A DNA stretch of 64,000 bases from Eubacterium multiforme. Its GTDB lineage: Bacteria > Bacillota > Clostridia > Clostridiales > Clostridiaceae. Shown here one piece after another: positions 54,733-63,539 of this stretch (the stretch's first letter is position 1; each line of letters begins with the position of its first letter). A program made the translations under genes and the position numbers. The stretch is from contig NZ_JAUSUF010000001.1 of assembly GCF_030813415.1 (NCBI RefSeq), positions 496,001 to 560,000 of the forward strand, read 5' to 3'. Under the pieces are notes generated by a model, which was given only the letters and a program-made list of their open reading frames with translations, did not search any database and was not told where the DNA came from.

Positions 54733-55932
54733 ATGCATTTAGATAATATTAAAGCTGCAAGGGAAAACATTAAAGATGTAGTAGTAAAAACTCCTTTATT
54801 ACATAGTAAATTTTTTTCCAAGGCAAGTAACAATAATGTTTATATGAAATGTGAGAATTTACAATTAACTGGAGCATACAAACTAAGAGGTGCTCTTAAT
54901 AAAATGATGACTTTAACAAATGATGAAAAGGCTAAAGGAGTTGTTTGTTCATCTGCTGGTAATCACGCACAAGGAGTTGCTTATGCTGCTAACTTAATGG
55001 GAATTAATGCAACAATAGTAATGCCAACTACCACTCCATATTTAAAAGTTCAATCAACAAAAGAATTAGGTGGAAACGTAATCTTACATGGTAACGTTTA
55101 TGATGATGCCTATAATTATGCAAAGAAAATTGAAGAAGAAAAAGGGGCAACATTTATACATCCTTTTAACGATATTAATGTTATTTATGGTCAAGGAACT
55201 ATTGCCCTTGAAATATTTGAAGATTTAAAAAATGTTGATGCAATAGTCTGCCCAATTGGAGGCGGTGGATTAATTAGTGGTATTTCATTAGCTGCTAAAG
55301 AAATTAATCCAGATATAAAAATAATAGGTGTTCAAGCTTCTGGTGCAAATGCAATGGAAAAAAGCTTTCATTGTGGAGAATTATCTTACCTTCAATCTGT
55401 TTGCACAATAGCTGATGGAATAGCTGTAAAATGTCCAGGAGAGCTTACATTCTCAATAATACAAAAACATGTTGATGAAATTGTAACTGTAACAGATAAT
55501 GAAATCGTTGACGCTTTCCTAGCACTTAGTGAAAAGCAAAAACTTGTAGCTGAAGCTTCCGGTGTAGCATCTTTAGCTGCTTTATCAAAATTAAACTTTG
55601 AAGGTAAAAATGTTGTTTCTGTAATAAGTGGTGGTAATATTGATATGCTAACAATAACTGCACTTATTAATAGTGGTTTAGTATCTAGAGGAAGACTTTT
55701 CTGTTTCACTTTAGAACTTCCAAATATTCCAGGAGAACTTAATAGAATAACTGAAATACTTGGAGAAGTTAATGCTAATGTAGTTAAACTTGAACACAAT
55801 CAATTTAAGGCAGTTAATAAGTATAGAAATACTTTACTTGAAGTAACTGTTGAAACAAATGGATATGAACACATTGAAAGAATAAAAGATAGATTTAAAA
55901 ACGAAGGATATTTAATAAAACAATTATATTAA
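54733..55932 (+). CDS. ilvA: Threonine ammonia-lyase (threonine deaminase) with ACT domain
   Basis: 399 residues, fold-type II PLP enzyme. The Schiff-base lysine is K50 in TGAYKLRGAL. The phosphate-binding loop is GGGGLISG, and SGGNIDM is near the C-terminal end of the catalytic domain. A single ACT domain follows (about 325-399, FTLELPNIPGELNRITEIL). Size fits the TdcB-like/short IlvA class rather than the 510-residue biosynthetic IlvA. It converts threonine to 2-oxobutanoate and NH3. Start ATG 54733 behind AGAGGTG; a GTG at 54724 lies on the RBS. Confidence 0.93.
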   Translation: MHLDNIKAARENIKDVVVKTPLLHSKFFSKASNNNVYMKCENLQLTGAYKLRGALNKMMTLTNDEKAKGVVCSSAGNHAQGVAYAANLMGINATIVMPTTTPYLKVQSTKELGGNVILHGNVYDDAYNYAKKIEEEKGATFIHPFNDINVIYGQGTIALEIFEDLKNVDAIVCPIGGGGLISGISLAAKEINPDIKIIGVQASGANAMEKSFHCGELSYLQSVCTIADGIAVKCPGELTFSIIQKHVDEIVTVTDNEIVDAFLALSEKQKLVAEASGVASLAALSKLNFEGKNVVSVISGGNIDMLTITALINSGLVSRGRLFCFTLELPNIPGELNRITEILGEVNANVVKLEHNQFKAVNKYRNTLLEVTVETNGYEHIERIKDRFKNEGYLIKQLY

Positions 55933-55939
55933 AAAATAA

Positions 55940-55975
55940 AGCTATATCTTATTGTTTAAACAATAAGATATAGCT
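55940..55975. terminator. Terminator between ilvA and SIS gene
   Basis: 36-nt perfect palindrome, two 18-nt arms without spacer (AGCTATATCTTATTGTTT and complement); serves both convergent genes. Confidence 0.85.
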
Positions 55976-55983
55976 CATATAAC

Positions 55984-57036
55984 TTAGTTATTAACCTTTT
56001 TACCTACTACTTTGTCAAAATCTTCAAATGTTCTTTTGCTTAAATCAATTTTTTTATCTTTTGAATATTTATAAGCAAATACTTGAAAGAATATAGTCAT
56101 TTCAATAAATTTAAGTTCATCTTTTCCTATAAAATTAATATCTATATCTCCACTTGGACCAACTATATAAGCATTATCAATCTTACTTTTTAAGAAATTA
56201 AATAAAGTATTAATTTTTTCATTTTCTATTGTTCCAGAATTTATTCCAAAAACAATAAATCTATTATTTAATGAATTTTGAGGACCATGCATATATTCTT
56301 CAAGTTCATAAAAGCTAGTGAAACACCTTACAGTTTCTATTATTTTCAAATGTGCTTCATGTGCTGTGCCATAATTTGCTCCTGTTCCACATACTATAAC
56401 ACCATCACAATCAATCATATTATTTATATTTTCTTCATACCAATATTCACTTTTATTAATTATATTTTTCATATTTGATATTATAGAATATATATTTTCA
56501 ACATATTCTTCATATTTTAAATTATCAATTATATTTTTTCCTTTAGCTAATTCTAAAGTAATAGCTATTATTGAAATTAATGTACAAATATATCCCTTTG
56601 TTTTATATGGAACTATTTCTTCTCCACAATTCATATCTATTGATATATTAGCGAATTTAGATATACTACTATTTTTATTAGATGTCAACGAAACTATACT
56701 TGATGTTATTTCTTTTATTTTTTCAATAGCATTATAAGTTAATTTACTTTCTCCACTTTGAGATATAAATATGTATAAAGCTTTTTCATTTATCTTTTTT
56801 TCAAAATTTAAAAGTAAATATGGGTATATACAACTAACTTTAGTATCTAACATATTTTCCATAAAATATTTTGTAGTTAAGGCTGCATTATAAGAAGATC
56901 CTGATCCTACAAAAACTATTTCATCATAATCATTTTCATTAAATAATTTAACAATTTCTTTATATTCTAAAATTCTATTATCCATTAATTCTTTAGAAAA
57001 CTTATTTGTTTCGACTATATAATCATACATATTCAT
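55984..57036 (-). CDS. SIS-domain sugar isomerase/deglycase linked to PTS
   Basis: 350 residues, two SIS domains (about 25-150 and 195-320) like the isomerase half of GlmS and like FrlB/GfrF deglycases. IVFVGSGSSYNAAL and IFISQSGESKLTYNAI are the sugar-phosphate-binding loops of the first domain. EEYMHGPQNSLNNRF is the second-domain loop, with Glu and His of the active site. It probably acts on the sugar phosphate imported by the adjacent mannose-family PTS: deglycation of an Amadori product or amino-sugar isomerisation. Last gene of the PTS operon, 18 nt after IID. Confidence 0.85.
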   Translation of the reverse strand: MNMYDYIVETNKFSKELMDNRILEYKEIVKLFNENDYDEIVFVGSGSSYNAALTTKYFMENMLDTKVSCIYPYLLLNFEKKINEKALYIFISQSGESKLTYNAIEKIKEITSSIVSLTSNKNSSISKFANISIDMNCGEEIVPYKTKGYICTLISIIAITLELAKGKNIIDNLKYEEYVENIYSIISNMKNIINKSEYWYEENINNMIDCDGVIVCGTGANYGTAHEAHLKIIETVRCFTSFYELEEYMHGPQNSLNNRFIVFGINSGTIENEKINTLFNFLKSKIDNAYIVGPSGDIDINFIGKDELKFIEMTIFFQVFAYKYSKDKKIDLSKRTFEDFDKVVGKKVNN

Positions 57037-57054
57037 TTTAATTTCCTCCTACTG

Positions 57055-57870
57055 TTAAAGAATTCCTACAACTTTGCCTAAAATACCTAAAATAATCATT
57101 AATAATAATAATAAATTTACTTTTGTACCCTTTTTTAATGATTTAAAACAGAACAATGTTAATAATAATGGTAATACACCTGGTAATATTTGATTAAATA
57201 TATTTTGTAATTCTAATTTAGTTTCACCAATTACCAATACAAATGGAGTTGAAAACTTAACCATTGAGAATGTCATTCCTCCCACTACCATTAATCCAAC
57301 TATAGTAGCCATTTTTGAAATTTTATCCATTATTCCATTTTCATAAGCTGATTCCAATATTTTAGTTCCAAATCCAAATCCTAATTGAACACCAAAATAT
57401 CTAACTAGCAAATGTGGAATATTAAATAATATCAAGAATAATATTGCTCCTAATATACTTCCTTGTTGAGCAAACTGTATACCTACTCCAGCTGCAATTA
57501 CTCTAAATGTTCCCCAAAAGAATGAATCTCCTATGCCAGCTAAGGGTCCCATAAGACCTACTTTAATACCATTTATTGAGCTATCATCAACACCACCTTT
57601 TTCTGCATTTTTCTTTTCCATTGCAGATGCAATTCCCATAATGAAAGGTGAAACTTGTGGTGTAGTATTGAAAAAGCCCATATGCCTTGTTAAAGCTTTT
57701 GCTCTTTCTTCTTTAGTTTTATAAAATTTCTTTATTACAGGTATCATTGAATATGCAAATCCTAATGCTTGCATCTTTTCGTAATTAAAACTACATTCTA
57801 AAGTAAATGATCTTAATAAAACCTTATTCATTAATTTTTTATCTTCTTTTGAAATATTATTTTTAATCAT
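57055..57870 (-). CDS. PTS mannose-family IID component
   Basis: 271 residues. The IID signature covers LLRSFTLECSFNYEKMQALGFAYSMIPVI and GIKVGLMGPLAGIGDSFFWGTF, followed by C-terminal TM segments. With IIC it forms the membrane channel of the PTS. Start set at ATG 57870 behind AAGGAGG; longer in-frame versions run into IIC. The first 8 nt overlap the IIC stop region. Confidence 0.92.
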   Translation of the reverse strand: MIKNNISKEDKKLMNKVLLRSFTLECSFNYEKMQALGFAYSMIPVIKKFYKTKEERAKALTRHMGFFNTTPQVSPFIMGIASAMEKKNAEKGGVDDSSINGIKVGLMGPLAGIGDSFFWGTFRVIAAGVGIQFAQQGSILGAILFLILFNIPHLLVRYFGVQLGFGFGTKILESAYENGIMDKISKMATIVGLMVVGGMTFSMVKFSTPFVLVIGETKLELQNIFNQILPGVLPLLLTLFCFKSLKKGTKVNLLLLLMIILGILGKVVGIL

Positions 57871-58645
57871 CAAATAATGCCTCCTTATCTTCATTAGAAT
57901 CCTGTGAAATTGATTTATTTCCTGAACTTGCATCAATAACAAACTCTAATATTACTGCAACAACTATTCCTAAACAAGCTATACCCATTATAGGTAAATT
58001 AAAATATGCAGCTAGTAAAAATCCAAAATAATAAAATATGGCTAATCTTTTTGAATACATAACTTTTAAAAGTAATCCAAAACCAACAGCTGGTAATAAA
58101 CCTGATGCTATTTTCATTCCTTCTAATATAGATTTTGGAATGCTATCTACAAAAGCTTTCATTGCATCTGAACCTATTAAAATTGATATAAAAGCAATAG
58201 TAAACATTACAACTAACATAATGATATAGCATATCCAATGAATTCTCTCCATTCCTTTAATATCACCATCTTCAGCATATTCCATAACTTTTGGCATAAA
58301 ACTTGATCTCAATACATTTACACCTATTTTAGCTGCTTGTGATAGCATAGCAATTGGAAGAGCTAGTGCTAATGCAATTTCAGCACCACTTCCTGTTAAA
58401 ATTGCAAATGCAGTTCCCAAAACACTTCCAGTTACTGTATCTGGTGGAGTAGCAGCTCCTATTGTTATTACTCCCATAAATACAAGTTCTAATGTTGCTC
58501 CCATTATTATTCCTGCTCTTAGATCACCTAGTGCTAAACCAACTAATGGAGCTAATACTATTGGTCTATTAATCATAATTCCACCAAAAAAGTAATCTAA
58601 ATATCCTATTACATTAATAAGTCCAATTAAAATTGCATCTTTCAT
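57863..58645 (-). CDS. PTS mannose-family IIC component
   Basis: 260 residues, about eight hydrophobic segments. It has the IIC pattern NRPIVLAPLVGLALGDLRAGIIMGATLELVFMG followed by IGAATPPDTVTGSVLGTAFA. It forms the sugar-translocating unit with IID. Start ATG 58645 with AAGGAGGT upstream. The C-terminal tail is polar and serine/acid-rich. Confidence 0.93.
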   Translation of the reverse strand: MKDAILIGLINVIGYLDYFFGGIMINRPIVLAPLVGLALGDLRAGIIMGATLELVFMGVITIGAATPPDTVTGSVLGTAFAILTGSGAEIALALALPIAMLSQAAKIGVNVLRSSFMPKVMEYAEDGDIKGMERIHWICYIIMLVVMFTIAFISILIGSDAMKAFVDSIPKSILEGMKIASGLLPAVGFGLLLKVMYSKRLAIFYYFGFLLAAYFNLPIMGIACLGIVVAVILEFVIDASSGNKSISQDSNEDKEALFDD

Positions 58646-58685
58646 AAAATATAACCTCCTTACAATTTTTATAATTTAAATATTA

Positions 58686-59159
58686 TTATTTTAATAACTC
58701 ATAAATATATTTTTTTGTATCTGTTGGTACTTGTCTTATTTCTACTTCACAACCTATTTCTGTCATCTTATTTAAATTTTCAATATCAGAGTCATCAACA
58801 TAAACAGCTCTAGTTAACATATCCTTACCATCTGATTTTCTCATTCCACCAACATTTATTTTTCTTATTAATTCACTACCTTCTGCAAGTCTTAAAGCAT
58901 CTTTTGTGTTCTTTACAACAACAAATATTGAAATATTCTCAGTTTTTGGGTTATGTATAAGTTTTATTGCATCATCTATTGTTCTAATTGCAAGCTTAAC
59001 ATCTGGTGGTACTGCCATTTTTAATGACATTTTTATTATTTGATCATTAACCACTTCATCATTCGCAACTATTATTGCATCAACACCTAAACTATTTGTC
59101 CATGCAAATGCAACTTGTCCATGTAATAGCCTATCATCAATCCTAACTAGTTTTACCAT
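58686..59159 (-). CDS. PTS mannose-family IIB component
   Basis: 157 residues. The phosphorylation-site histidine is H13 in RIDDRLLHGQVAFAWT, typical of IIB(Man). VPPDVKLAIRTIDDAIKLI and KINVGGMRKSDGKDML follow family order. It accepts phosphate from IIA and passes it to the sugar. The ATG overlaps the IIA stop by 7 nt. Confidence 0.94.
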   Translation of the reverse strand: MVKLVRIDDRLLHGQVAFAWTNSLGVDAIIVANDEVVNDQIIKMSLKMAVPPDVKLAIRTIDDAIKLIHNPKTENISIFVVVKNTKDALRLAEGSELIRKINVGGMRKSDGKDMLTRAVYVDDSDIENLNKMTEIGCEVEIRQVPTDTKKYIYELLK

Positions 59160-59575
59160 ATTTCATCATCCTCTCTATCTTTTAATAATTTTTTATTTAC
59201 TAATTTAATTCCCTCTTTAGCCCTATCTATAGCTTTTTCTAATGCTATATCTATATCTTCTTCCTTGTCATTTATAAGTAGAGTCTCTATTAATAACCCT
59301 AAATTAATTCCTGATATTATTCTAGCGTTTGAATACATTACTAATCTTAAACAAGCATTATAAACGCTACCTCCAAGTATATCTGCTAATATTAAAAACT
59401 CCTCATTTAAATTGTTTTTTACCAACTTTTCTATTTCATTTGCAATAAAATCTGGACTTTCACTTGGATATAGAGAAAAAGTTTTAATTTTAATACTATC
59501 TCCCATTATCATTTCTGCTGAATTTTTAATCCCTTTAGAAAAATCTCCATGGGATATTATAATTATGTTTTTCAT
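59153..59575 (-). CDS. PTS mannose-family IIA component
   Basis: 140 residues. The phosphoacceptor is H9 in IIIISHGDFSKGI; the later FLILADILGGSVYNACLRL is the IIA(Man) core. It takes phosphate from HPr. Start set at ATG 59575, 7 nt past AGGAGG; an ATG two codons earlier abuts the RBS. First gene of the operon, with a sigma-54 promoter directly upstream. Confidence 0.93.
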   Translation of the reverse strand: MKNIIIISHGDFSKGIKNSAEMIMGDSIKIKTFSLYPSESPDFIANEIEKLVKNNLNEEFLILADILGGSVYNACLRLVMYSNARIISGINLGLLIETLLINDKEEDIDIALEKAIDRAKEGIKLVNKKLLKDREDDEIW

Positions 59576-59603
59576 ATTCATACCTCCTACACTATTATTT
59601 AAA

Positions 59604-59619
59604 AGCAAAAAGCATGCCA
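59604..59619 (-). promoter_or_regulatory. Sigma-54 (-24/-12) promoter of the PTS operon
   Basis: On the minus strand TGGCAT-GCTTT-TTGCT, with the invariant GG and GC exactly 10 nt apart as in TGGCAC-N5-TTGCW. It is 29 nt before the IIA start and overlaps the 3' arm of the regulator's terminator. The upstream gene encodes a sigma-54 activator. Confidence 0.82.
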
Positions 59620-59650
59620 AAATCTCTGTCGAAGATTTTAGCATGCTTTT
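59608..59650 (-). terminator. Terminator of the LevR-like regulator gene
   Basis: In the minus transcript an 18-bp stem (59633-59650 with 59608-59625), one G-U pair, 7-nt loop, then TGCTTTT. It begins 15 nt after the stop codon. Confidence 0.82.
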
Positions 59651-59664
59651 TATATTATATAAAA

Positions 59665-62439
59665 TCATCTATAAATAGCTAAGTAATTGCTATCATATCT
59701 AATATAATCAAATATATATCCTAATTCCGATTCAACTATATCGACACTAAATGTCTTTTCAATCACTGTAAGACATTTCTTAATTCTCTTTAATGTAGTT
59801 TTATCGACACTACTAAGTTCATTTATATCTCTATAAGTTTCTATTTCTTCTCCTATTACAAGTCTTTCAATCATACAACTTAAATGTATATATAATCCTA
59901 TAATTGTATTATTGTTTAATTTCACTCCAATATTAGACTGCAATTCAGAAATAGAAGCTTCAATATAATCAATTAATTTATTAGCATTTAAAATAGTAAG
60001 TTGATGTATTATATTCTCTAGAGAAAATCTCTTGACTATTTTTCTATTAAATTCATCCATATCTTCATATCCAACTACATTACTTAAATATGTCCTTAAA
60101 TCTTTAATAGCCTCACCAGAAACTATTTTTTCTATTGGTATAAATTTAATTCCATCTATTTGTGGGTTCTTTGTTCCTATAATTAATTCAACATCATATC
60201 CTTTTATATATTTATTTTCTTCCTTTTCAATACTTAAAATTCTAAAATCCACTGATTTAACTTCAATATCTGAACTACTTGGAAGACTTTCTTTAATAAG
60301 TTTTGCAAAATTTACAGCAGTTCCTATACCTGTTTGACATGTTGTTATTATTGCTTTTTTCTTTTTCTTTGGAGTTATTATTTTATAAGTTGTAACTATG
60401 CTTTCACTAGTTTCCTTTAATATATCTTCCATACTTTTCTTTTGTATAATCTTTAATCCTATATCTAAAGCAAGTTTTGTTGTTATATTATTAATTATTC
60501 CTACAGTTTTATTTTCAATTATGTCTAAACCACTATAAATTTCTTCTAAACTTCCCATATCAACTAAAAGAATTACATTTTCATATCTTACCATTTTTTG
60601 AAGATACAACTTTAATTTATTAATCACATTTATAGTTGTTGATCCTATAGGCATATCTATAGATTCGAAGACATATTTACCTATCATTTTATTAGTTGCA
60701 TCTGCTATACTTGTAGCTGTTGCATATCCATGACTAATTATTACACCTAATATTTTTTCATTATCACTTTTACTATTTAATAAAATTATATTGTGAATAA
60801 TTATTATTTTATCTATATCCAATAATACATAATCTAAATTTTCCTTAATACCTTTAGACATCTCTTCTACTAGCAAGTATTCCTTTTGATAATTTATTTG
60901 AAAATAATTTAATATATTTTTATAACATTTTGAATCTAATTTTGAATCTAAAGATATGTAATTTCTTATTTTATTAACTTCAATTATATATTTTATTAAG
61001 GATTTCAAAAGATTATTAATTACTCTAATATGTCTTCTTTCAAACATATAATCAAATAATTCTTCTAATATATTAAATATAACTTCATTTTTGTCATTTA
61101 TAAAAAAATGATCTTTTTTATAAAGTAAATGATCATAATAATTATATATTAATCTATTATTCACTTCTAAGATTTCTTCTACTTCTTTCTTTCCCTCTAA
61201 TATTTTTATACAGTTATCTATAACAACCTTATGTAATTCATTTAATTCATTTCCACTATGTAAACAATTCATATCCACATCTATATTATTCACATCTATA
61301 TAATTATCTTCTTCATAATCAGCATTTACACTTATATTAATATTATTCATTTCTATAAATGCATTATTAGGAAGATTATGTATTTTTATTGGTATATATT
61401 CTTCTTTTATTGATAATGTATATGCATTTGCACAAGCATATTTTATAATATTTTTAAGTTCACCAACATTTCCTTTAAATTTACTCTTTTCTAATACTGT
61501 TAAAGCACCTTTAGTAATTTTTATATCTTTATTAATTCTGTTAGATTCTTTCTGAAGAAAACTTAAAATCATATTATATTTTTCTTTTTCTGTTCTTTTA
61601 TCTAAAGATGGAATTACTATATTAATTGGTATTCTCCTTAGAAATGTTTTAAGTAACACTTTTTCTATATCTTCAGTTGTAGCAAATATAAATCTAACAT
61701 TTACATTCCTCCAATTATCATTTTCACCCAATCTTCTATAGTTCCCTTTATCCATAAGTAAAAATAATTTTTCTTGGCTTTCTGGTTTTAAACAATGTAC
61801 TTCATCCAAAAAAAGTATTCCTTCATCTGCTTCCTCAACTAAACCAGTTTTACTAGTTTCAGCTCCAGTAAAAGCTCCTTTTGAATATCCAAATAAATTA
61901 GCTCCTAAAAGTTCCGGATTATCTGAAAATTCAGCACAATTTAATACTATAAACGGAGCATTTTCTTTAAGTATTCCAACATCTTTACAATATTTATACA
62001 TTAATTCTGCTAAAAAACTTTTACCACTACCTGTTGGACCTGTTAATAAAACTGGTAGTCCACCATTTGGATAATTTGCAGCCATCTTTATTTGATCAAT
62101 AGCTCCTCTTAAGCTTTCATTACATCCAATAACATTAGAAAATACATCTTTTTCCTTTTTTTCATCAACAACTAATCTTTCCAAATTTTCCAAACTGTCC
62201 AATATATTCTCCTTAATTTCAATATCATGTTTTTCCTCAAATATTTTTTTATGCAAAAATATAACTGGTCTAGTATTAATTTTTATAAGAATATTCTTTT
62301 TAAAAAATTCATTAAGATATTGACTTACAGTATTTCTAGATAAATCAAATTTATCAGCTATAAATGTTGTAGTTATATTTTTATAATCATTATCATCAGT
62401 TCTACACTTTATATATTCTAATATTAAATTTTTACTCAT
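59665..62439 (-). CDS. LevR-type sigma-54 activator with PTS regulation domains
   Basis: 924 residues. N-terminal winged HTH (about 5-60). AAA+ domain at about 100-340 with Walker A GPTGSGKS and the sigma-54 contact loop GAFTGAE; Walker B ILFLDEVH. PRD1 (about 405-510), EIIA(Man)-like domain (about 570-690, GVIISHGYATATSIAD), EIIB(Gat)-like domain (TTCQTGIGTA, Cys conserved) and PRD2 (about 820-924, IGLYIHLSCMIERL). It drives the PTS operon from the -24/-12 promoter when the PTS domains report sugar. Start ATG 62439, GGGAGGG upstream. Confidence 0.93.
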   Translation of the reverse strand: MSKNLILEYIKCRTDDNDYKNITTTFIADKFDLSRNTVSQYLNEFFKKNILIKINTRPVIFLHKKIFEEKHDIEIKENILDSLENLERLVVDEKKEKDVFSNVIGCNESLRGAIDQIKMAANYPNGGLPVLLTGPTGSGKSFLAELMYKYCKDVGILKENAPFIVLNCAEFSDNPELLGANLFGYSKGAFTGAETSKTGLVEEADEGILFLDEVHCLKPESQEKLFLLMDKGNYRRLGENDNWRNVNVRFIFATTEDIEKVLLKTFLRRIPINIVIPSLDKRTEKEKYNMILSFLQKESNRINKDIKITKGALTVLEKSKFKGNVGELKNIIKYACANAYTLSIKEEYIPIKIHNLPNNAFIEMNNINISVNADYEEDNYIDVNNIDVDMNCLHSGNELNELHKVVIDNCIKILEGKKEVEEILEVNNRLIYNYYDHLLYKKDHFFINDKNEVIFNILEELFDYMFERRHIRVINNLLKSLIKYIIEVNKIRNYISLDSKLDSKCYKNILNYFQINYQKEYLLVEEMSKGIKENLDYVLLDIDKIIIIHNIILLNSKSDNEKILGVIISHGYATATSIADATNKMIGKYVFESIDMPIGSTTINVINKLKLYLQKMVRYENVILLVDMGSLEEIYSGLDIIENKTVGIINNITTKLALDIGLKIIQKKSMEDILKETSESIVTTYKIITPKKKKKAIITTCQTGIGTAVNFAKLIKESLPSSSDIEVKSVDFRILSIEKEENKYIKGYDVELIIGTKNPQIDGIKFIPIEKIVSGEAIKDLRTYLSNVVGYEDMDEFNRKIVKRFSLENIIHQLTILNANKLIDYIEASISELQSNIGVKLNNNTIIGLYIHLSCMIERLVIGEEIETYRDINELSSVDKTTLKRIKKCLTVIEKTFSVDIVESELGYIFDYIRYDSNYLAIYR

Positions 62440-62455
62440 AATACCCTCCCTTATA

Positions 62456-62506
62456 AATAAATTCTTTTATATATTTAAGTAAATTAAATATATAAAAGAA
62501 TTTATT
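62456..62506. repeat. 21-bp perfect hairpin in the leader of the LevR-like gene
   Basis: Arms 62456-62476 and 62486-62506 are exact complements with a 9-nt loop. It lies 17 nt before the start codon, where it could block or stabilise the mRNA or serve as an operator. Confidence 0.55.
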
Positions 62507-62509
62507 GAT

Positions 62510-62524
62510 TGTAAAGCTTTAACA
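62510..62524. promoter_or_regulatory. Possible CcpA (cre) site
   Basis: TGTAAAGCTTTAACA, a near-palindrome resembling cre sites, upstream of the PTS regulator gene where catabolite repression would be expected. The match is imperfect. Confidence 0.3.
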
Positions 62525-62543
62525 CAATTATTTTACTATAAAT

Positions 62544-62584
62544 AAAACTCTACTATCTTTTATTCTAAAAGATAGTAGAGTTTT
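62544..62584 (-). terminator. Terminator of the two-TM protein gene
   Basis: 18-bp perfect stem (62544-62561 with 62567-62584), 5-nt loop, located 4 nt after the stop codon. Confidence 0.88.
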
Positions 62585-62588
62585 AAAT

Positions 62589-63374
62589 TTAATTTTTTTC
62601 ACTTATACATCTTAATCCACAAGTTTCAAGTTTGTCTTTTATATCTCTTTTATCAAAAGGATTATGAAGCATAGCTTTTATAAATAATTGAGGATATTCA
62701 GTTTTTAAATGCCTCATATATCTACCCCATATCTTTCCTAGTTGTTCATAAGAATCATTAATATCCTTCTCTATATGAGCCTTCTCGTCACAGCATTCAC
62801 AGATTATATTATAATATCTATCATCAAACTCCTCTAAAAGATGAAATAATGATATAAGTAAATCTGAAAAAACTTCATGTTCCAATAAAATTGGATTTCC
62901 TATAAATGAAATTATCATATCCTTCTTACTTTCAAGAATATTTATAACCTTATCTAAATCTATTTTAGAAATATCAACAGAAAATTTATGTTCATCTATA
63001 ACTCTTTCTAACTCTTTAAAATCATCTTTTCCCCATTCTTTATTAACTATAGCAACCTTTGTAATATTTTCAATATCCCTATCACCCTTTGAAAATTCCT
63101 CTAAAAGATCAGTTCCAAACTCTGAGAAAAATACTCCTTTAATCATATTTAGCTTTTCCATCTTATGAGATTTTTCACGGTCTTCTAATAATTTTTCAAT
63201 TACAAATGCAGTGAAAAAAACTTCCATAGGAATAAATGCAATGTCAGCAAATAAAAAAATTAAAGTATGATGTAAATCCTTAAAAATTAAGAAATGTACA
63301 TAATGAAGAAAAAGTGATAATGCTATAAGCCCTATTCCAATAAATATAGTTTCTCTCTTATGTTTATTATTCAT
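62589..63374 (-). CDS. Two-TM protein with large cytoplasmic domain, unknown
   Basis: 261 residues. Two TM segments (about 10-28 and 37-62) form a short hairpin. A helical cytoplasmic domain of about 190 residues rich in acidic residues follows, with a CECC cluster (IICECCDEKAHIEKD) and GRYMRHLKTEYPQLF. No known domain recognised. Start ATG 63374 with AAGGAGA upstream. Confidence 0.7.
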   Translation of the reverse strand: MNNKHKRETIFIGIGLIALSLFLHYVHFLIFKDLHHTLIFLFADIAFIPMEVFFTAFVIEKLLEDREKSHKMEKLNMIKGVFFSEFGTDLLEEFSKGDRDIENITKVAIVNKEWGKDDFKELERVIDEHKFSVDISKIDLDKVINILESKKDMIISFIGNPILLEHEVFSDLLISLFHLLEEFDDRYYNIICECCDEKAHIEKDINDSYEQLGKIWGRYMRHLKTEYPQLFIKAMLHNPFDKRDIKDKLETCGLRCISEKN

Positions 63375-63539
63375 AATAATTTTTCTCCTTGTATAATTTA
63401 TGCTAAATTTTATGTCTATTTTTATTTATTATACAAAATTTTTCTATTAAAATCATTATATTTTATAAGACTCTTACTGAATTGCACTATATAAATAACA
63501 ATGTGCTTTATCATATTTCCTATATTCACTTGGAATATT

